A stretch of 64,000 nt of DNA from Plumapathes pennacea (taxonomy: Eukaryota; Cnidaria; Anthozoa; Antipatharia; Myriopathidae): contig OZ038464.1 in NCBI GenBank assembly GCA_964036295.1, positions 3,352,501 through 3,416,500 on the forward strand, read 5' to 3'. Every line of letters starts with the position of its first letter. Within the stretch, counting starts at the first letter, position 1. The translations under genes were made by a program, and so were the position numbers. The notes under the pieces were generated by a model, which was given only the letters and a program-made list of their open reading frames with translations, made no database searches and was not told where the DNA came from. Below, in pieces: positions 1 to 11,175 of this stretch.

Positions 1-610
1 GAAACGTACCTGGGACTATGCCGACGGAGTTTGCATAGTTTTTGTAAACTTTAAGCAGGCACGTCGTGAGAAATTAGAGGAAATCATCGACTAATTAAAA
101 CATCACACCTTTGAAAGTCTTAAGCGGTTTTGCTGCTATATATCTCGCCAACGGATAAAGATATATAAAGCAAATGTATTGCAGAAAGTCTTCTTATAGT
201 CCAAGGAAGGTTTCCTGAAAGTTTCAAGCGTTTTCAATTTTTGGCCAAAATCGGCAAAAAACCCTGTGCTATAGCTTTAGTATTTTGTCAAAATTCCAAG
301 ATTTTTCGACCATCTCAGAATCGCATGAAACTTTCAGGAAACGTACCTGGGACTATGCCGACGGAGTTTGCATAGTTTTTGTAAACTTTTAGCCCGCGCG
401 TCGTGAGAAATTACAGCAATTTACAGCAAATCATGCGCTAATTTATTCATCACACCTTTCGAGTTAAGCTGCTATATCTCGGCAACGGATGAAGATACAT
501 AAAGCAAATGTATTGCAAAAAGTCTTCTTATAGTCCAAGGAAGGTTTCCTAAAATATGTTTCAAGAGTTTTCAATTTTTGGCCAAAATCGGCAAAAACCC
601 CTGGGCTTTA
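1..610. repeat. Two tandem copies of a ~335-bp repeat
   Basis: The first bases recur at about 338 with the same order of sub-blocks (GAAACGTACCTGGGACTATG at 1 and again near 339; GCAAATGTATTGCA near 171 and 502). The unit is cut by the left edge. Related blocks (AATCGCATGAAACTTTCAGG) occur at 7118-7797, so this is a dispersed as well as a tandem repeat. No coding signal. Confidence 0.8.
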
Positions 611-2419
611 GCCTTAGTCTTTGGTCTCCAAACTGTGAATGTTGGCATATCTTCTCTTGATCTTTTCACAACTGGGTGGATTGATTCACTTACATGTTCT
701 GATTCCATGCCGACTGATCCTTCCTGTTTTGCTTTTTCTTGCACATGGTAAGTCGGAATATAAAATTTCCGCTTTAAACTTTCTGTCGGAAGGTTATATG
801 GAAACCATTTGCCTAATGACACACATTTCACTTTAAGAAATTCCACTTCATGCCTACAAAGGGGTCTGGAAGAAGCCATTAGATGATGAACTTGTGCATA
901 TTATGACAGGATATAGTTTGGACTTACTGGACAAGTTCACTGCCACCATATTGCTTGTGTTCTCCACCTTTAAGATGAACAGTTTGTTTTTGAAAGACTG
1001 CAGCAATTTTTTGCACATTGCTTCCTTTAGTGAATACCGTGTCTATGTCCTTTCCAATGAGCGCACCACTGTGATAAATTTGCCGCTTTAGATTGAGGCT
1101 GTCCATGACACAGTCAAAATTTCTCTCAAACGGTCCCTTCTGACTCTCAACTCATTCTTGCAATCTGGTCAATTCCTGCTTGAGATGTTTCAAACTGTTT
1201 TCTACTGTCTTCTTCTCGCTGATGGTAGACTGCCTCTCATTCTTTAATTGACGCAACATTTTCGTCCGTCCACAGCTTGCTGGTCGTGACTGGACAATTT
1301 CTTGCCTTCACGTGCCTGGTACTCTGGATGAGCTTTCTGGATGCTGCCTATTGAGTGCTCAATGAAGATGAGATTGTGAGTGGTTTTATCCAACTCTTCT
1401 TGGAGCTTACTCCTTTCTTCGAGCAGAGAGTCCCGGCGTTGCAGTGCTTTTATGGCATCAGTGTCCAAACCAGAGTCATTGCGAATTTGGTTGTCCATAG
1501 TTTTGGCCAGATCATTGGCAATGTTAACAAAACAAAGACCAATACCAAGACTGAGATGTAGAGGCATTACTGACACATGCTTCAAAACAGGACCCTGTCC
1601 TTGTATCACTGGCAAATTTTCACAGTTTTGAAAGTTGCTAACCTTGCTACGTGGTAGGCCAGACTCAGCAGATTTCACAGCTTGATCATGCATACTGTTC
1701 AAGGTTCTGATGGGAAATTTCTTCTGTGGTCTCACATCTCTCTGCTTGTATCTTTGCAAGGTAATAGGAGCATGTGGACACCCTTTTGCAAGATCTTTCA
1801 GCCTTATGAGACAGAATGGACAGAAGTGGACTCCATTGGGGCCAGTGTACTGGAGAAGAGCAAGAGAGATACATCCAATCTCCACCACTAACAAGCTTCC
1901 CCTCAGTGAAAATGGGATTTGGTGTTTGTTGCTGTGGGTTCTTGTCATCTGGTTCTTCCTCACCACATTCCTTGGCTTTCTGGCAGCATCTGCAGAGTGA
2001 ACTGGATGCTTTAAAGAACAAACTTAAATATAAAAAATGAAGAGTAACTATGTAGGTGTAAATCTGTAAGCAAGTATGTAAATATGTATGTATGTTAGTA
2101 AATAATAATAATAAATAATAAAAAAAAAAAAAAAAAGAAAGAGTGAACTGGATGCATGGTTGCTGTCAACAAATCTGAATTCTTCCAGGTCACTGTATCC
2201 ACTTGAACTGTCCACACCTTTAGGATGCGTGTTGTTCTTGATCCCATGCACTCCCTTCCCCATGCGACGCTTTCTTCGTCGTGCAAGGCGTTTCTTTCTA
2301 AGCATAGATTGCTTGCCTGTTGCCTTTGCTGTTGTCTGTCGGACTGGCTGCAGGATTTTCATCTCCGCAATGGAAGGCAGTAATTGAATTGTTTGCTCAA
2401 TTACTGGCCCAAAAGCCTA
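571..2419 (-). pseudogene. Broken transposase-like reading frame
   Basis: On the minus strand a run of open segments reads as one decayed protein. An acceptor-like TTGTTATAG precedes an open segment (2419 to about 2142) with a very basic patch (RKKRLARRRKRR). It continues in frame across an inserted retroposon into a Cys-rich segment (LCRCCQKAKECG). After a frame change between about 1900 and 1830 it runs on with a CPFC motif and a PLHLSLGIGL segment to 1244. Further pieces lie at 1106-924 (QIYHSGALIGKD) and 879-571 (SEHVSESIHPVVKRSR). The Cys pair, the PLHLSLG-like block and the C-terminal E-S-I-H-x-x-x block resemble transposon-encoded proteins common in cnidarian genomes, but I cannot assign a superfamily. 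Stops, frame changes and the insertion argue that it is dead. A host gene with unrecognised introns is less likely. Confidence 0.5.
2010..2140 (+). mobile_element. Short poly(A) retroposon with target-site duplication
   Basis: A 131-bp insert ends in a long A run and is flanked by identical 15-bp copies of GAGTGAACTGGATGC at 1995-2009 and 2141-2155. Removing it and one duplicate restores an uninterrupted minus-strand frame (…HASSSLCRCC…). Poly(A) tail plus a duplication of this size indicates LINE-mediated retroposition. The body has TATGTATG steps before the A-rich tail and no recognisable tRNA, 5S or 7SL head, so it may be a 5'-truncated SINE or a tail-only product. Confidence 0.8.
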
Positions 2420-2498
2420 TAACAACAAAATATCATACTTATACATGTATCTACATCATAAGAAGACCAGAATTTCTTTATCAAAAGAATTGAAAAAA

Positions 2499-2503
2499 AT
2501 ATA

Positions 2504-2535
<32 letters not shown>

Positions 2536-2536
2536 C

Positions 2537-2608
<72 letters not shown>
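2499..2608. repeat. (AT)n/(TAA)n microsatellite
   Basis: An (AT) run is followed by about 32 TAA/AAT triplets with one interruption (AACAATAAT). It keeps all frames partly open, giving spurious poly-Leu, poly-Ile and poly-Tyr readings. Confidence 0.97.
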
Positions 2609-2609
<1 letters not shown>

Positions 2610-3374
2610 TGTGGCTATTTGGCAATGAATCAAACTTCTTGGACAGCTGAATATTGTAAGCAAGTGTTGATGATGATCTTTGCAATACTAAAACAACTTT
2701 AAGAGTTGCAAAAGATAGCTTTTGAGCGAGTGTGCTATATGTGAGTTAAACTCAGAGTAAAACCAAAGAACAAAGCAATTGTTGCAGAAAATGAATGAAT
2801 CAAGAACACTCCTTGAGTATGCATGCCATCCTCTGCATATTTCAAATGAGGTGTAATGCTCATACTTTAGTTAACCTTTTTAGCAGAAAATCGACTAAAA
2901 CTATTTTACTGGTATACCCACAGACAGATACACATAAGCCCGAATTTAGCGTGTATTTCATCGATACGTGATGCAATTATACACGCGTGATTGATAACGG
3001 GCTGAATTTTTGCCGAATGGTTAAAAAAAAAAAGTCTTATATTTTTCAAAAGTATTAGTCAAGATTTAAAAAGAACAAATACATTCGCTATTTGGTTGTC
3101 TTATCTCCGTAGGCTTGTGATGATGAATTATAGGTGCTAGGTATCCCGTGTGTTAACAAATGATTAGAGCCTGTTTCGTTTGGAGCGCTTCAATTATGAG
3201 AAATGGAAACCCTTCTCCACAGAACGTTAAGTCACCACTGTGGTGTACGTTTTATCCGCTTGTTTCAGGTTAAAAGCGCTGACCTCAACACCTTCCGTGC
3301 ACTTAAGGTCGACATCTAAGCGTGTGTGAATATGTGTGAAACTCAGTCTGTGATTAATACGCGGCCGGCATTAC
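2609..3374. other. No gene recognised
   Basis: AT-rich sequence with short A runs (3024-3034) and no open frame, splice pair or repeat I could support. It would be intron if the signal-peptide exon upstream is spliced to anything in this direction. Confidence 0.4.
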
Positions 3375-3501
3375 CTTCAGTACTGATTACTGCAATAGTA
3401 CCCGATGAGTTTGTCCCCAAAGCGACTAACGCAAAGGCAATCGCAAGCAGCACTTGGACAGCCATATTTCTGGGCAAACGGCAGCCCACTTTGATTTGCA
3501 T
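3375..3501 (-). CDS. Candidate first exon with signal peptide
   Basis: On the minus strand an ATG at 3465 opens MAVQVLLAIAFALVALGTNS, a textbook signal peptide: hydrophobic core then small residues. The frame runs to a good donor (GAAG|GTAATG, exon end 3375, phase 1). A second in-frame ATG at 3501 would add 12 residues (MQIKVGCRLPRN) and would bury the signal less naturally, so 3465 is preferred. No downstream exon in the right phase (two bases first) was found between here and the left edge, so the protein is unidentified. It could be the first exon of a secreted or membrane protein whose other exons are short or off-window. Confidence 0.4.
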
Positions 3502-4229
3502 GGTTAGAAATGGTGGGTGGAGCCTATTTAGGGAATGCGACCATGGCTAATTACTTATCATTGGCCTTGTGTTCTCAGATGTAAATAGCTTTTAATGAAA
3601 AAAAGGCACTCTAGCGGTACATAATTAAAACTGTAAATTGGATATCACATACATTTATTTACCTCACCTGTGCAGGCCTGTTTTGTTTTGTTTAGTGTTT
3701 TTCACAGTTGATAGTGTCACGGTTAAATTCGTCCCCAGTCTTAGCCTCGGTTCCCACTTCTGATCTGATGATATCAACGAATGTTAAAACCCGTGGGAAA
3801 CGAAACCCTAATGTGAAAGGCGATCCTTGTTCGCGTGATTTAGATTTCATTTAGATTCGATATAGCAACGCAGACAAAGCATACCGGTTTATTTGTTGGT
3901 TCCCGTCAATTCTACTTAGAATTTCTGTGTTTCAAAGTGGCCAACGAGTGAAATCGATTAGACTGAACCTCTTTAATTGAAAGCCGCAGACAAATCTAAA
4001 CTTGCACTTGTCCGACGAGTCTTCATTCATTTTGTGCGCTTGCAGTCCACTAGGACCATGCGGTTCGATGAAGGCTGGGACACGCAGTGCAACATTGCAC
4101 GCAACATTACGTCCAACTAGACAACAGCCATTTTGATCCCGGACATCGAAGAAATTTGATTGGCTTATTTCAGTTTGTTACGTCACGCAATTGCACGCAA
4201 TGTTGCACGAGGTGGACACACGGTGCAAT
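3502..4229. other. No gene recognised
   Basis: Presumed upstream flank of the minus-strand signal-peptide exon. It holds several GCAACATT/TTGCAC motifs near 4085-4225 (GTGCAACATTGCACGCAACA) suggesting a further short inverted-repeat element, but ends could not be set. Confidence 0.3.
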
Positions 4230-4413
4230 TACAGTGGAACCTCCATTAAGGGGACACCCTCGGGAAAAGTGTCCCCTGGGCGGAGGTGTCCCTTGAATGG
4301 AGGTAATCAATGGAAGAATTATATGAGCATTTTATTTTCGGGACAAGGACAAGTGTCCCCTTAAAGGAGGTGTCCCCTTATTGGAGGTGTTCTGAAGTCG
4401 AGGTTCCACTGTA
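4230..4413. mobile_element. MITE with TACAGTGGAACCTC termini
   Basis: 184-bp element bounded by perfect 14-bp inverted repeats TACAGTGGAACCTC and GAGGTTCCACTGTA, with internal GTGTCCCC/GGGGACA inverted motifs. The outer TA may be the target. Termini are related to the CAGTCGAACCTC elements at 39333 and 48668, a pattern typical of pogo/Tigger-type Tc1-mariner derivatives. Confidence 0.85.
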
Positions 4414-4973
4414 GGCACTTTCATAATCATGTGCAGTTCGCAAAACGCAGATTTTTTGACAGGCCACCATACGATAAAACGTGGCGGGCAGAGTGTATAT
4501 CTTACTCTATGGTTCTAGTGCAATTATATAGAAACTAAACCAAGCTCAGCAGAGACATTTATTTGACTGACACTTGTTTATGTGGGGTGTAAAAAGTGCT
4601 ATTTCCTAGTGCGCATGATTGTGAAAGTGGTTTGCATTTACTGATTTGAGATGTTCTTTACAATTCCGTAGACTTTAATGGACCAATCATTCATTTAAAT
4701 TCACCACCATTTTACCAGGTAACTTCAGTATATATTTTCTTAGAACCAAGCTGTCAGTGTGCCCATTTTTGGCAGGTGTTTATTGGAAAGAAGACTTAAG
4801 TCAAGACAAATCAAGATGACAATGTTCTGTGAAAGTATTTGTGGCACTGACTAAGACTGCTGCGCTCACAATCACTATGTTCAGCAGTCGTATGACCATC
4901 AAAGTTTGTCGGGTAATTTACACAGGATTAAGATTTTTTTTTTTTTTTGATAATACACAGGATTTGCACCTCT

Positions 4974-5298
4974 AGCATTCCCATATAAAAAGAATGGGGA
5001 TGCTCATCGGGAATTTTGCCCCCTAAGAGGTATTAAAATGGGTGTGGCTCAAGCTCAGTTTGATCCCTAAAACATACCAATAAAGCATGCAAAGAATTTA
5101 AAGTTTTGGTGCCTTTAATTGCTATAAAAGCCCACACAATAAAAGTTCATTTGACTGACACCTGACCCTAAATGGTACCATGTCACATAAAAATGTCAGC
5201 GTTTGATGTTGAGCACCTTAAGCGGTACCAAAACCAGTGGAGGTACAACAAACATCCCTGTCCTTTTTTATAGGGGATTCCCCCCCCCCCCCCCCCCC
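4974..5298. mobile_element. Probable inverted-repeat element ending in a C tract
   Basis: The left end (CATTCCCATATAAAAA…GGGGATG) pairs with the right end (CATCCCTGTCCTTTTTTATAGGGG) as an imperfect inverted repeat; an 18-base C run (5280-5298) follows. Divergent, so boundaries are approximate. Confidence 0.5.
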
Positions 5299-5848
5299 TC
5301 AGGTAATTAAGTCATCTAGCTTACCAACCTGGACCACTGCAGAGAGCACTCCATGGATAACACTCCTTGCTTTTCAACATTGTACTCATGAACCCTTTTG
5401 AGACAAATAAAATGATGAGAATTAGTTACAACTATATGTATACGCTGCACAGGAGGGAGTAGTGGGGTGGAGGATACATGTTGTATAATAATTAGCCATA
5501 TAGGCAAAGGGTCAAGCATTTTAGTTTGATGTATGATATCTATTGTTGTTTAGGTCTAGAATAGGGTAGTATATTTGTTTTGTTTTGGTATGTGGGGCAT
5601 TTGATCATTCCTGTGAAACCAACCCTTAAGAATTTGACCTGGAGTCTGGCCCCCAAGGTAAGGACACCTGGACTTTTGTGAGGTGGGTCACTTATTGTGG
5701 ACATCTCGAATTTTCAAACGCCTCAACATGGGGAATTTGATTAAATTTGACCCATATTTCTATCCCAAGGGCAAGAAATTTGACCAAAAAATCCCCAAAA
5801 AAGGCAAATTCCAACCCTTTGCCCCCTTGCCCACACTTATGACTGGGC
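5299..5848. other. No gene recognised
   Basis: Low-complexity and repeat-like. 5683-5830 carries a purine/pyrimidine pattern (ACCCATATTTCTATCCCAAG) reminiscent of the ACTCCCATATA repeats elsewhere in the window. The open frames on both strands here overlap the following MITE and are not credible genes. Confidence 0.35.
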
Positions 5849-6093
5849 AAAACGAGGACACATTGTGGCGGCAACATTGTGTCCTTCGATGTTTCCAGGG
5901 TGGCAAAACGTGCTGCAACATTTTTGCGCTCCGCGCGGACACAACAAATGTTTTTAAAGTTTTTCAGAAACAATTTTTGTGTCCAGGACACAAATTTGTG
6001 TCTGCAACAAATGTTTCGCGTGTGGCAAAACGGGGCAACATTTGGGAAACATGTGCGCGGTGGCAATGTTGCCGCCACAATGTGTCCTCGTTT
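5849..6093. mobile_element. MITE, 245 bp, 30-bp terminal inverted repeats
   Basis: AAACGAGGACACATTGTGGC at 5849 is the exact reverse complement of the bases ending at 6093; the perfect match extends for 30 bases to GGCAACATTG. Beyond that the arms continue to pair imperfectly (CAACATTT, GTTTCC, GGCAAAACG), so the whole element can fold into one hairpin. Inverted repeats this long keep overlapping frames open on both strands, which explains the twin 147-residue readings here. Confidence 0.9.
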
Positions 6094-6785
6094 GGCCAGG
6101 CCTTTAGGCTTAGCATAGGCGCATAAAAGCAACACTGCAACCTTCCCCCACCCTCGGCCCGGCTAATTAACATTGTGCATAAACGCAAATACACTTCTAG
6201 CAACAATTGACGTGGGGAAATCAGGGATATGCAAATTAAAAAGCTTTGGAATGGTACAGTTCTACCCAAATAAATGAGAACAAACCAATTATTCACTAAA
6301 GGTGACGTGCTTTTATTGATCTTATGCAAGAATATCTCTTTTTATAGTGTGTACTTGCCAATTCCAACTATTCCAAGCGGGAATTTCGATAAAAGCAATC
6401 TAACAATATAGCACTGGCCAAATATCGATTTCGATTTACATCATTCTACTACACTTGCAGTAAGAGTTACGTCCACATATTCATACGTTGCTCTACGACT
6501 TCTTATTCGTACAAACCATCAAAATTAAACCACGGGAACATGCAATCATGCTTAACAAATAACTGAACGAGTACACTCCCATCTTTAGAGCTCTATATGA
6601 CTCATATGTGGGAGTTCTCCCAACCACCCCTCCCCCCGGGATACGGCGTCTTTAGTCAGTTCACTGGCGACCAATTCACAACCTTCACAAAAACGATGCT
6701 TCCACAGAAAAATTTAGCTTTGGGTTTCAATTATATGTCGCAGCCATTATATGTTGTGTTACTACGAGAAGTTTGCTTGTGGTCA
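6094..6785. other. Intergenic; one repeat end
   Basis: No coding signal. 6590-6642 (CATATGTGGGAG…CCCCGGGATACG) is a solo end of the ACTCCCATATA/CCCCGGGG repeat family seen at 26011, 37462 and 63118. Confidence 0.45.
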
Positions 6786-6991
6786 TTAACCCTTTCACTC
6801 CCAAGATCAAAATACAAATTCTCCCATACCTAAAATAAGAAAATGTATGAGTGATGAAACGAGAATTAATGTTTTAATCAGCTGTCATTTGAACAAGTTA
6901 TCAAATGCCAAATTCTCCATACTGCATAATATATCTCTGGTGGGAGACTGAAAAGAGAAAATTGAAGTTGATCACTCTTGGGAGTGAAAGT
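6786..6991. mobile_element. CACTCCCAAG-family MITE, full copy
   Basis: Begins TTAACCCTTTCACTCCCAAG and ends CTTGGGAGTGAAAG, an inverted-repeat pair of about 15-20 bases around a conserved 170-bp body (AATGTATGAGTGATG…ATCAGC…GAACAAGTT…GAAGTTGATCACTCTTGGG). About a dozen copies occur in this window; this is one of the best preserved. Confidence 0.9.
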
Positions 6992-7117
6992 ACTTTACCT
7001 GGCATGACGTTGCCCCCGTGGCCACAGGAAATGTAATCCTGGTGACAAACAAGAGCACCATGCAATATGAACACGTAGCCCAATTCAGCAATAACGCACG
7101 GTTTTCGGATGATTGTC

Positions 7118-7797
7118 AGTTAACTTTTTGTCCGAAATCGGCCGTTTTTTGTCTCCTACTAAAAACGATGTCCCGTCTCGGCCGATCATTCAAATTGCAT
7201 ACAATTTATAGGGAATGTCTCTGAATGATTTCCAAATATGCTGTTGCAAACTTTATGTATATTTCAAACTATCCGCGAGAAATAAGACATCAAACTTCGT
7301 ATAACAAACCGCCATTTCTGGTCAAATTTACAGATAAATAAATGCGTAGTTTTAAAGCTTTATCTCGTTAACAATGACAAGAAATAAGCCAGTTCAACCG
7401 CCTGAAGTCTCGTTATAGTCGCAGTAAGAATCCCCGCAAGTTTGGAAGGATTTATATTTTTGCTCGAAATGGGCCGATTTTCGACCAGAAGCTAAGCCTA
7501 ACACCTTAACTTTTTGTCCAAAATCGGCGGTTTTTTTGTCTCTTACTGAAAACAATGTCCCGTCTCGGCCGATCATTCAAATCGCATGAAACTTTCAGGG
7601 AATGTTTCGGAATGATTCGCAAATATGTTGATACAAACTTTATGTCTACATTTAGATCTGTGTGCAAGTAAAAGGACTTCAAACTTCGCATAACAAACCG
7701 CCATTTCCGGTCAAAATTACAGATAAATATATGCGTAGTTTTAAAGCTTTATCTCGTCAACAATGACAAGAAATAAGCCAGTTCAAATGCCTGAAAA
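7118..7797. repeat. Direct duplication of a ~300-bp repeat
   Basis: Two aligned blocks (7118-7425 and 7507-7797) share AACTTTTTGTCC, GTCTCGGCCGATCATTCAAA, CAAATATG, AACAAACCGCCATTTC, GCGTAGTTTTAAAGCTTTAT and AATGACAAGAAATAAGCCAG in order. They are diverged relatives of the repeat at 1-610. Confidence 0.8.
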
Positions 7798-7849
7798 CTC
7801 CCTGCGTTCCAGTTGGTATTCCAGGAATTCACTCTCCGCATCTAATGTT

Positions 7850-8215
7850 GTGTCACCTAGCCAAGTCTCTGTGAAGATTCATACATCCAGTTGGAGTAGT
7901 AGCATTGGAGCTTGCATCTAGTGCTGTGTTGTTCCTAGCCAGGGCCACTCTACTGCGATGCGGAGCATTTAGTATTTATAATTGTTCAAAGGTATCTTGT
8001 GATGTTTTATATTCCTAGCCAGGACTACTCTACTGCGATGCGGAGCGTGTGGTATTCATAATTGTTCAAAAAATTCTAATGATGTTCCTAGCCTATGTTT
8101 CTATCACTTTTTTTTTAAATATTATCATATTTGCAGGACTACTCTATTGCAGCGTGGCGCATGTATCTATTGTTATTATTTTTCCAAGCTATGTGATGAT
8201 GTGTTATATTCCTAT
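7850..8215. repeat. Decayed tandem repeat, ~100-bp unit
   Basis: CCTAGCCAGG…CACTCTACTGCGATGCGGAG…TTATAATTGTTCAAA recurs at about 7930, 8012 and, more diverged and with an insertion, 8135 (ACTACTCTATTGCAGCGTGG). Each unit is followed by GATGTT and TATATTCCTA. Old, non-coding tandem array. Confidence 0.65.
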
Positions 8216-9209
8216 AATCAGGAATAATCAAATGAACAACATAATAAACCCTTACCAGACTACAGACATGAAGCCGTTCAAGCTGTCGCTTTTTTTCGTT
8301 GTCACTGTTGATCTTCATTCTGTACCACATCTTTCATATAGATTGAAGTTAGTGTGTATATGCCTTTAGTGTAAGACAACCACTCCAGCTTGTACTCGAC
8401 ACCATGCCAAGGCTAAGTACATTGGCCAAACCTCGTCTTGTTACATATTACCGGCTTCCGTTTGCCTTCGTATCAAGACTGAACCTGGTGAATTGTTACA
8501 ACACTAAACGAATCTAATGTAACAAACAATCAGTACAATGCAGTTCGTGCCAAGAAAGTCAACAGCTTTTAAATTGACGCACAATGCCGTCACTGTAAAC
8601 AATGCAGCTACGATTTTCTCCACGTATGAACACTGTTTTGATTTCAAATGCACGATCGAAGAGTCACACATACTCCGACAAAACATGAGACCAGAGTAGA
8701 AACACATCCGAAGGACAGAAAGTGTCAGCGAAAAAAAGGGCGCCCAACCAACCAGCGTGTGCCATTTCTCGATCCCAACAAGCAAAAATCGGCTACCCTT
8801 GGACTTGGCTAAAGGCCAAGTAACAAGTGCCGTCTAGTGTTACATTCCTGTCTTAAAAATTTATATTTGCCGGAAGCCAAGCTGTCAAAATCGACGGTGC
8901 ATGTAATTGAGATGAGTCTAGATATATTATTTTCTCTGCTCAAAATGCAGATTCTCTAAAGCGTATGGGTGTTGTAATGATATTATCTTTTTCAATCAGT
9001 TGTCCTTTGAGCAAGTTGCCAAAAACCAAGTTCTCTGTACTGTATGAAATTTTTCTGGTGAGAGACTGAACGAGAAAATTAAAGTTCGTCACTCGACTAA
9101 ATTATATTCATTGGTTTCCCTTGTCTTATCTCGTGTTCTCCCGACTTCCCGCGTGTTTAGATGAGGCTGTTACACTTACACTTACCATTGAAAAGTATTG
9201 TTAATCATC
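8216..9209. other. Intergenic with decayed MITE
   Basis: No convincing gene. 8930-9098 is a degenerate CACTCCC-family MITE (CTCAAAATGCAGATTCTC, GAGCAAGTTGCCAAAA, TTTCTGGTGAGAGACTGAA) lacking clear ends. Confidence 0.5.
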
Positions 9210-10100
9210 ACTACAGCGGAACGAATCATCACTGCACGGAAACGAATCATCACTACAAGGGAACGAATCATCACTGCACGGAAACGAATCATCACTACAA
9301 GGGAACGAATCAGCACTGCACGGAAACGAATCATCACTACAAGGGAACGAATCATCACTGCACGGAAACGAATCATCACTACAAGGGAACGAATCAGCAC
9401 TGCACGGAAACGAATCGTCACTACAGGGGAACGAATCAGCACTGCACGGAAACGAATCATCACTACAAGGGAACGAATCAGCACTGCACGGAAACGAATC
9501 ATCACTGCATAGGAACGAATCAGCACTGCACGGAAACGAATCATCACTACAGGGGAACGAATCAGCACTGCACGGAAACGAATCATCACTACAGGGGAAC
9601 GAATCAGCACTGCACGGAAACGAATCATCACTACAAGGGAACGAATCAGCACTGCACGGAAACGAATCATCACTACAAGGGAACGAATCAGCACTGCACG
9701 GAAACGAATCATCACTACAAGGGAACGAATCAGCACTGCACGGAAACGAATCATCACTACAAGGGAACGAATCAGCACTGCACGGAAACGAATCATCACT
9801 ACAAGGGAACGAATCAGCACTGCACGGAAACGAATCATCACTACAAGGGAACGAATCAACACGGCACGTAAACGAATCATCACTACAAGGGAACGAATCA
9901 GCACTGCACGGAAACGAATCATCACTACAGGGGAACGAATCATCACTGCACGGAAACGAATCATCACTACAAGGGAACGAATCAGCACTGCACGGGAACA
10001 AATCATCACTGCACAGGAATGAATCATCACTACAAGGGAACGAATCATCACTGCATGGGAACAAGTCATCACTACACGGGAACGAATCAACACGCACGGT
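9210..10100. repeat. Minisatellite A: 42-bp (2 x 21) units
   Basis: About 20 tandem copies of a 42-bp unit made of two related 21-mers (CGAATCATCACTACAAGGGAA… then CGAATCAGCACTGCACGGAAA…, each 21 bases). Because 21 is a multiple of three and the units lack stops in several frames, long open readings appear on both strands; these are artefacts of periodicity. Homogeneous copies indicate recent expansion or ongoing exchange. Confidence 0.95.
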
Positions 10101-10125
10101 AACCGCCTGGAGGCGGTCACGTGAT

Positions 10126-11175
10126 GAGAGACGACTCCAACGGTGAGAGACGATCCCATGACGGTGAGAGACGATTCCAGCATGGTGAGAGACAATTCCA
10201 ACATGGTGAGAGATGATTCCACGACAGTGAGAGACGATTCCAACATGGTGAGAGACGATTCCATGACGGCGAGAGACGATTCCAACATGGTGAGAGACAA
10301 TTCCATGACGGTGAGAGACGATTCCAACACGGTGAGAGACGATTCCATGACGGCGAGAGACAATTCCAACTTGGTGAGAGACGATTCCATGACGGTGAGA
10401 GACGATTCCAACTTGGTGAGAGACGATTCCATGACGGTGTGAGACGATTCCAACTTGGTGAGAGACGATTCCATGACGGTGAGAGACGATTCCAACTTGG
10501 TGAGAGACGATTCCATGACGGTGAGAGACGATTCCAACATGGTGAGAGACGATTCCATGACGGTGAGAGACGATTCCAACATGGTGAGAGACAATTCCAT
10601 GACGGCGAGAGACGATTCCAACATGGTGAGAGACGATTCCATGATGGCGAGACGATTCCAACATGGTGAGAGACGAATCCATGACGGTGAGAGACGATTC
10701 CAACATGGTGAGAGACGATTCCATGATGGTGAGAGACAATTCCAACATGGTGAGAGACGATTCCATGACAGTGAGAGACAATTCCAACATGGTGAGAGAC
10801 AATTCCATGACGGCGAGAGACGATTCCAACATGGTGAGAGACGATTCCATGATGGCGAGACAATTCCAACATGGTGAGAGACGATTCCATGACGGCGAGA
10901 GACGATTCCAACATGGTGAGAGACAATTCCATGATGGCGAGAGACAATTCCAACATGGTGAGAGACGATTCCATGACGGCGAGAGACGATTCCAACATGG
11001 TGAGAGACGATCCCATGACGGTGAGAGACGATTCCAACATGGTGAGAGACAATTCCATGACGGTGAGAGACGACTCCATGAGGGTGAGAGACGATTCCAT
11101 GACAGTGAGAGACGATTCCATGATGGCGAGACGATTTCATGACGGTGAGAGACGATTCCATGACGGTGAGAGGAT
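10126..11175. repeat. Minisatellite B: 42-bp (2 x 21) units
   Basis: About 25 copies of alternating 21-mers GAGAGACGATTCCAACATGG(T) and GAGAGACGATTCCATGACGG(T). Variant letters (AACATGG, AACTTGG, ATGATGG, GACAATT) are spread along the array. Some units lack one GAGA (near 10647, 10855 and 11122), so the array is still length-variable. No gene. Confidence 0.95.

Noticed and set aside
1244-1966. 240-codon minus-strand frame as an intact host gene
   Set aside because: It joins related pieces only through frame changes and a retroposon insertion and resembles a transposon protein.
2401-2702. Poly-Leu, poly-Ile and poly-Tyr frames
   Set aside because: Read from the (TAA)n microsatellite.
2145-3465. 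Joining the signal-peptide exon to the basic exon at 2419
   Set aside because: The best acceptor gives the wrong phase and an early stop; a weaker acceptor would fit, but the basic exon belongs to the transposase-like frame.
5683-6135. 147-codon frames on both strands
   Set aside because: They cover the long inverted repeats of the MITE at 5849-6093, which keep both strands open.
9161-9871. 236-codon plus-strand frame of NHHYKGTNQHCTET repeats
   Set aside because: Same periodicity artefact within minisatellite A.
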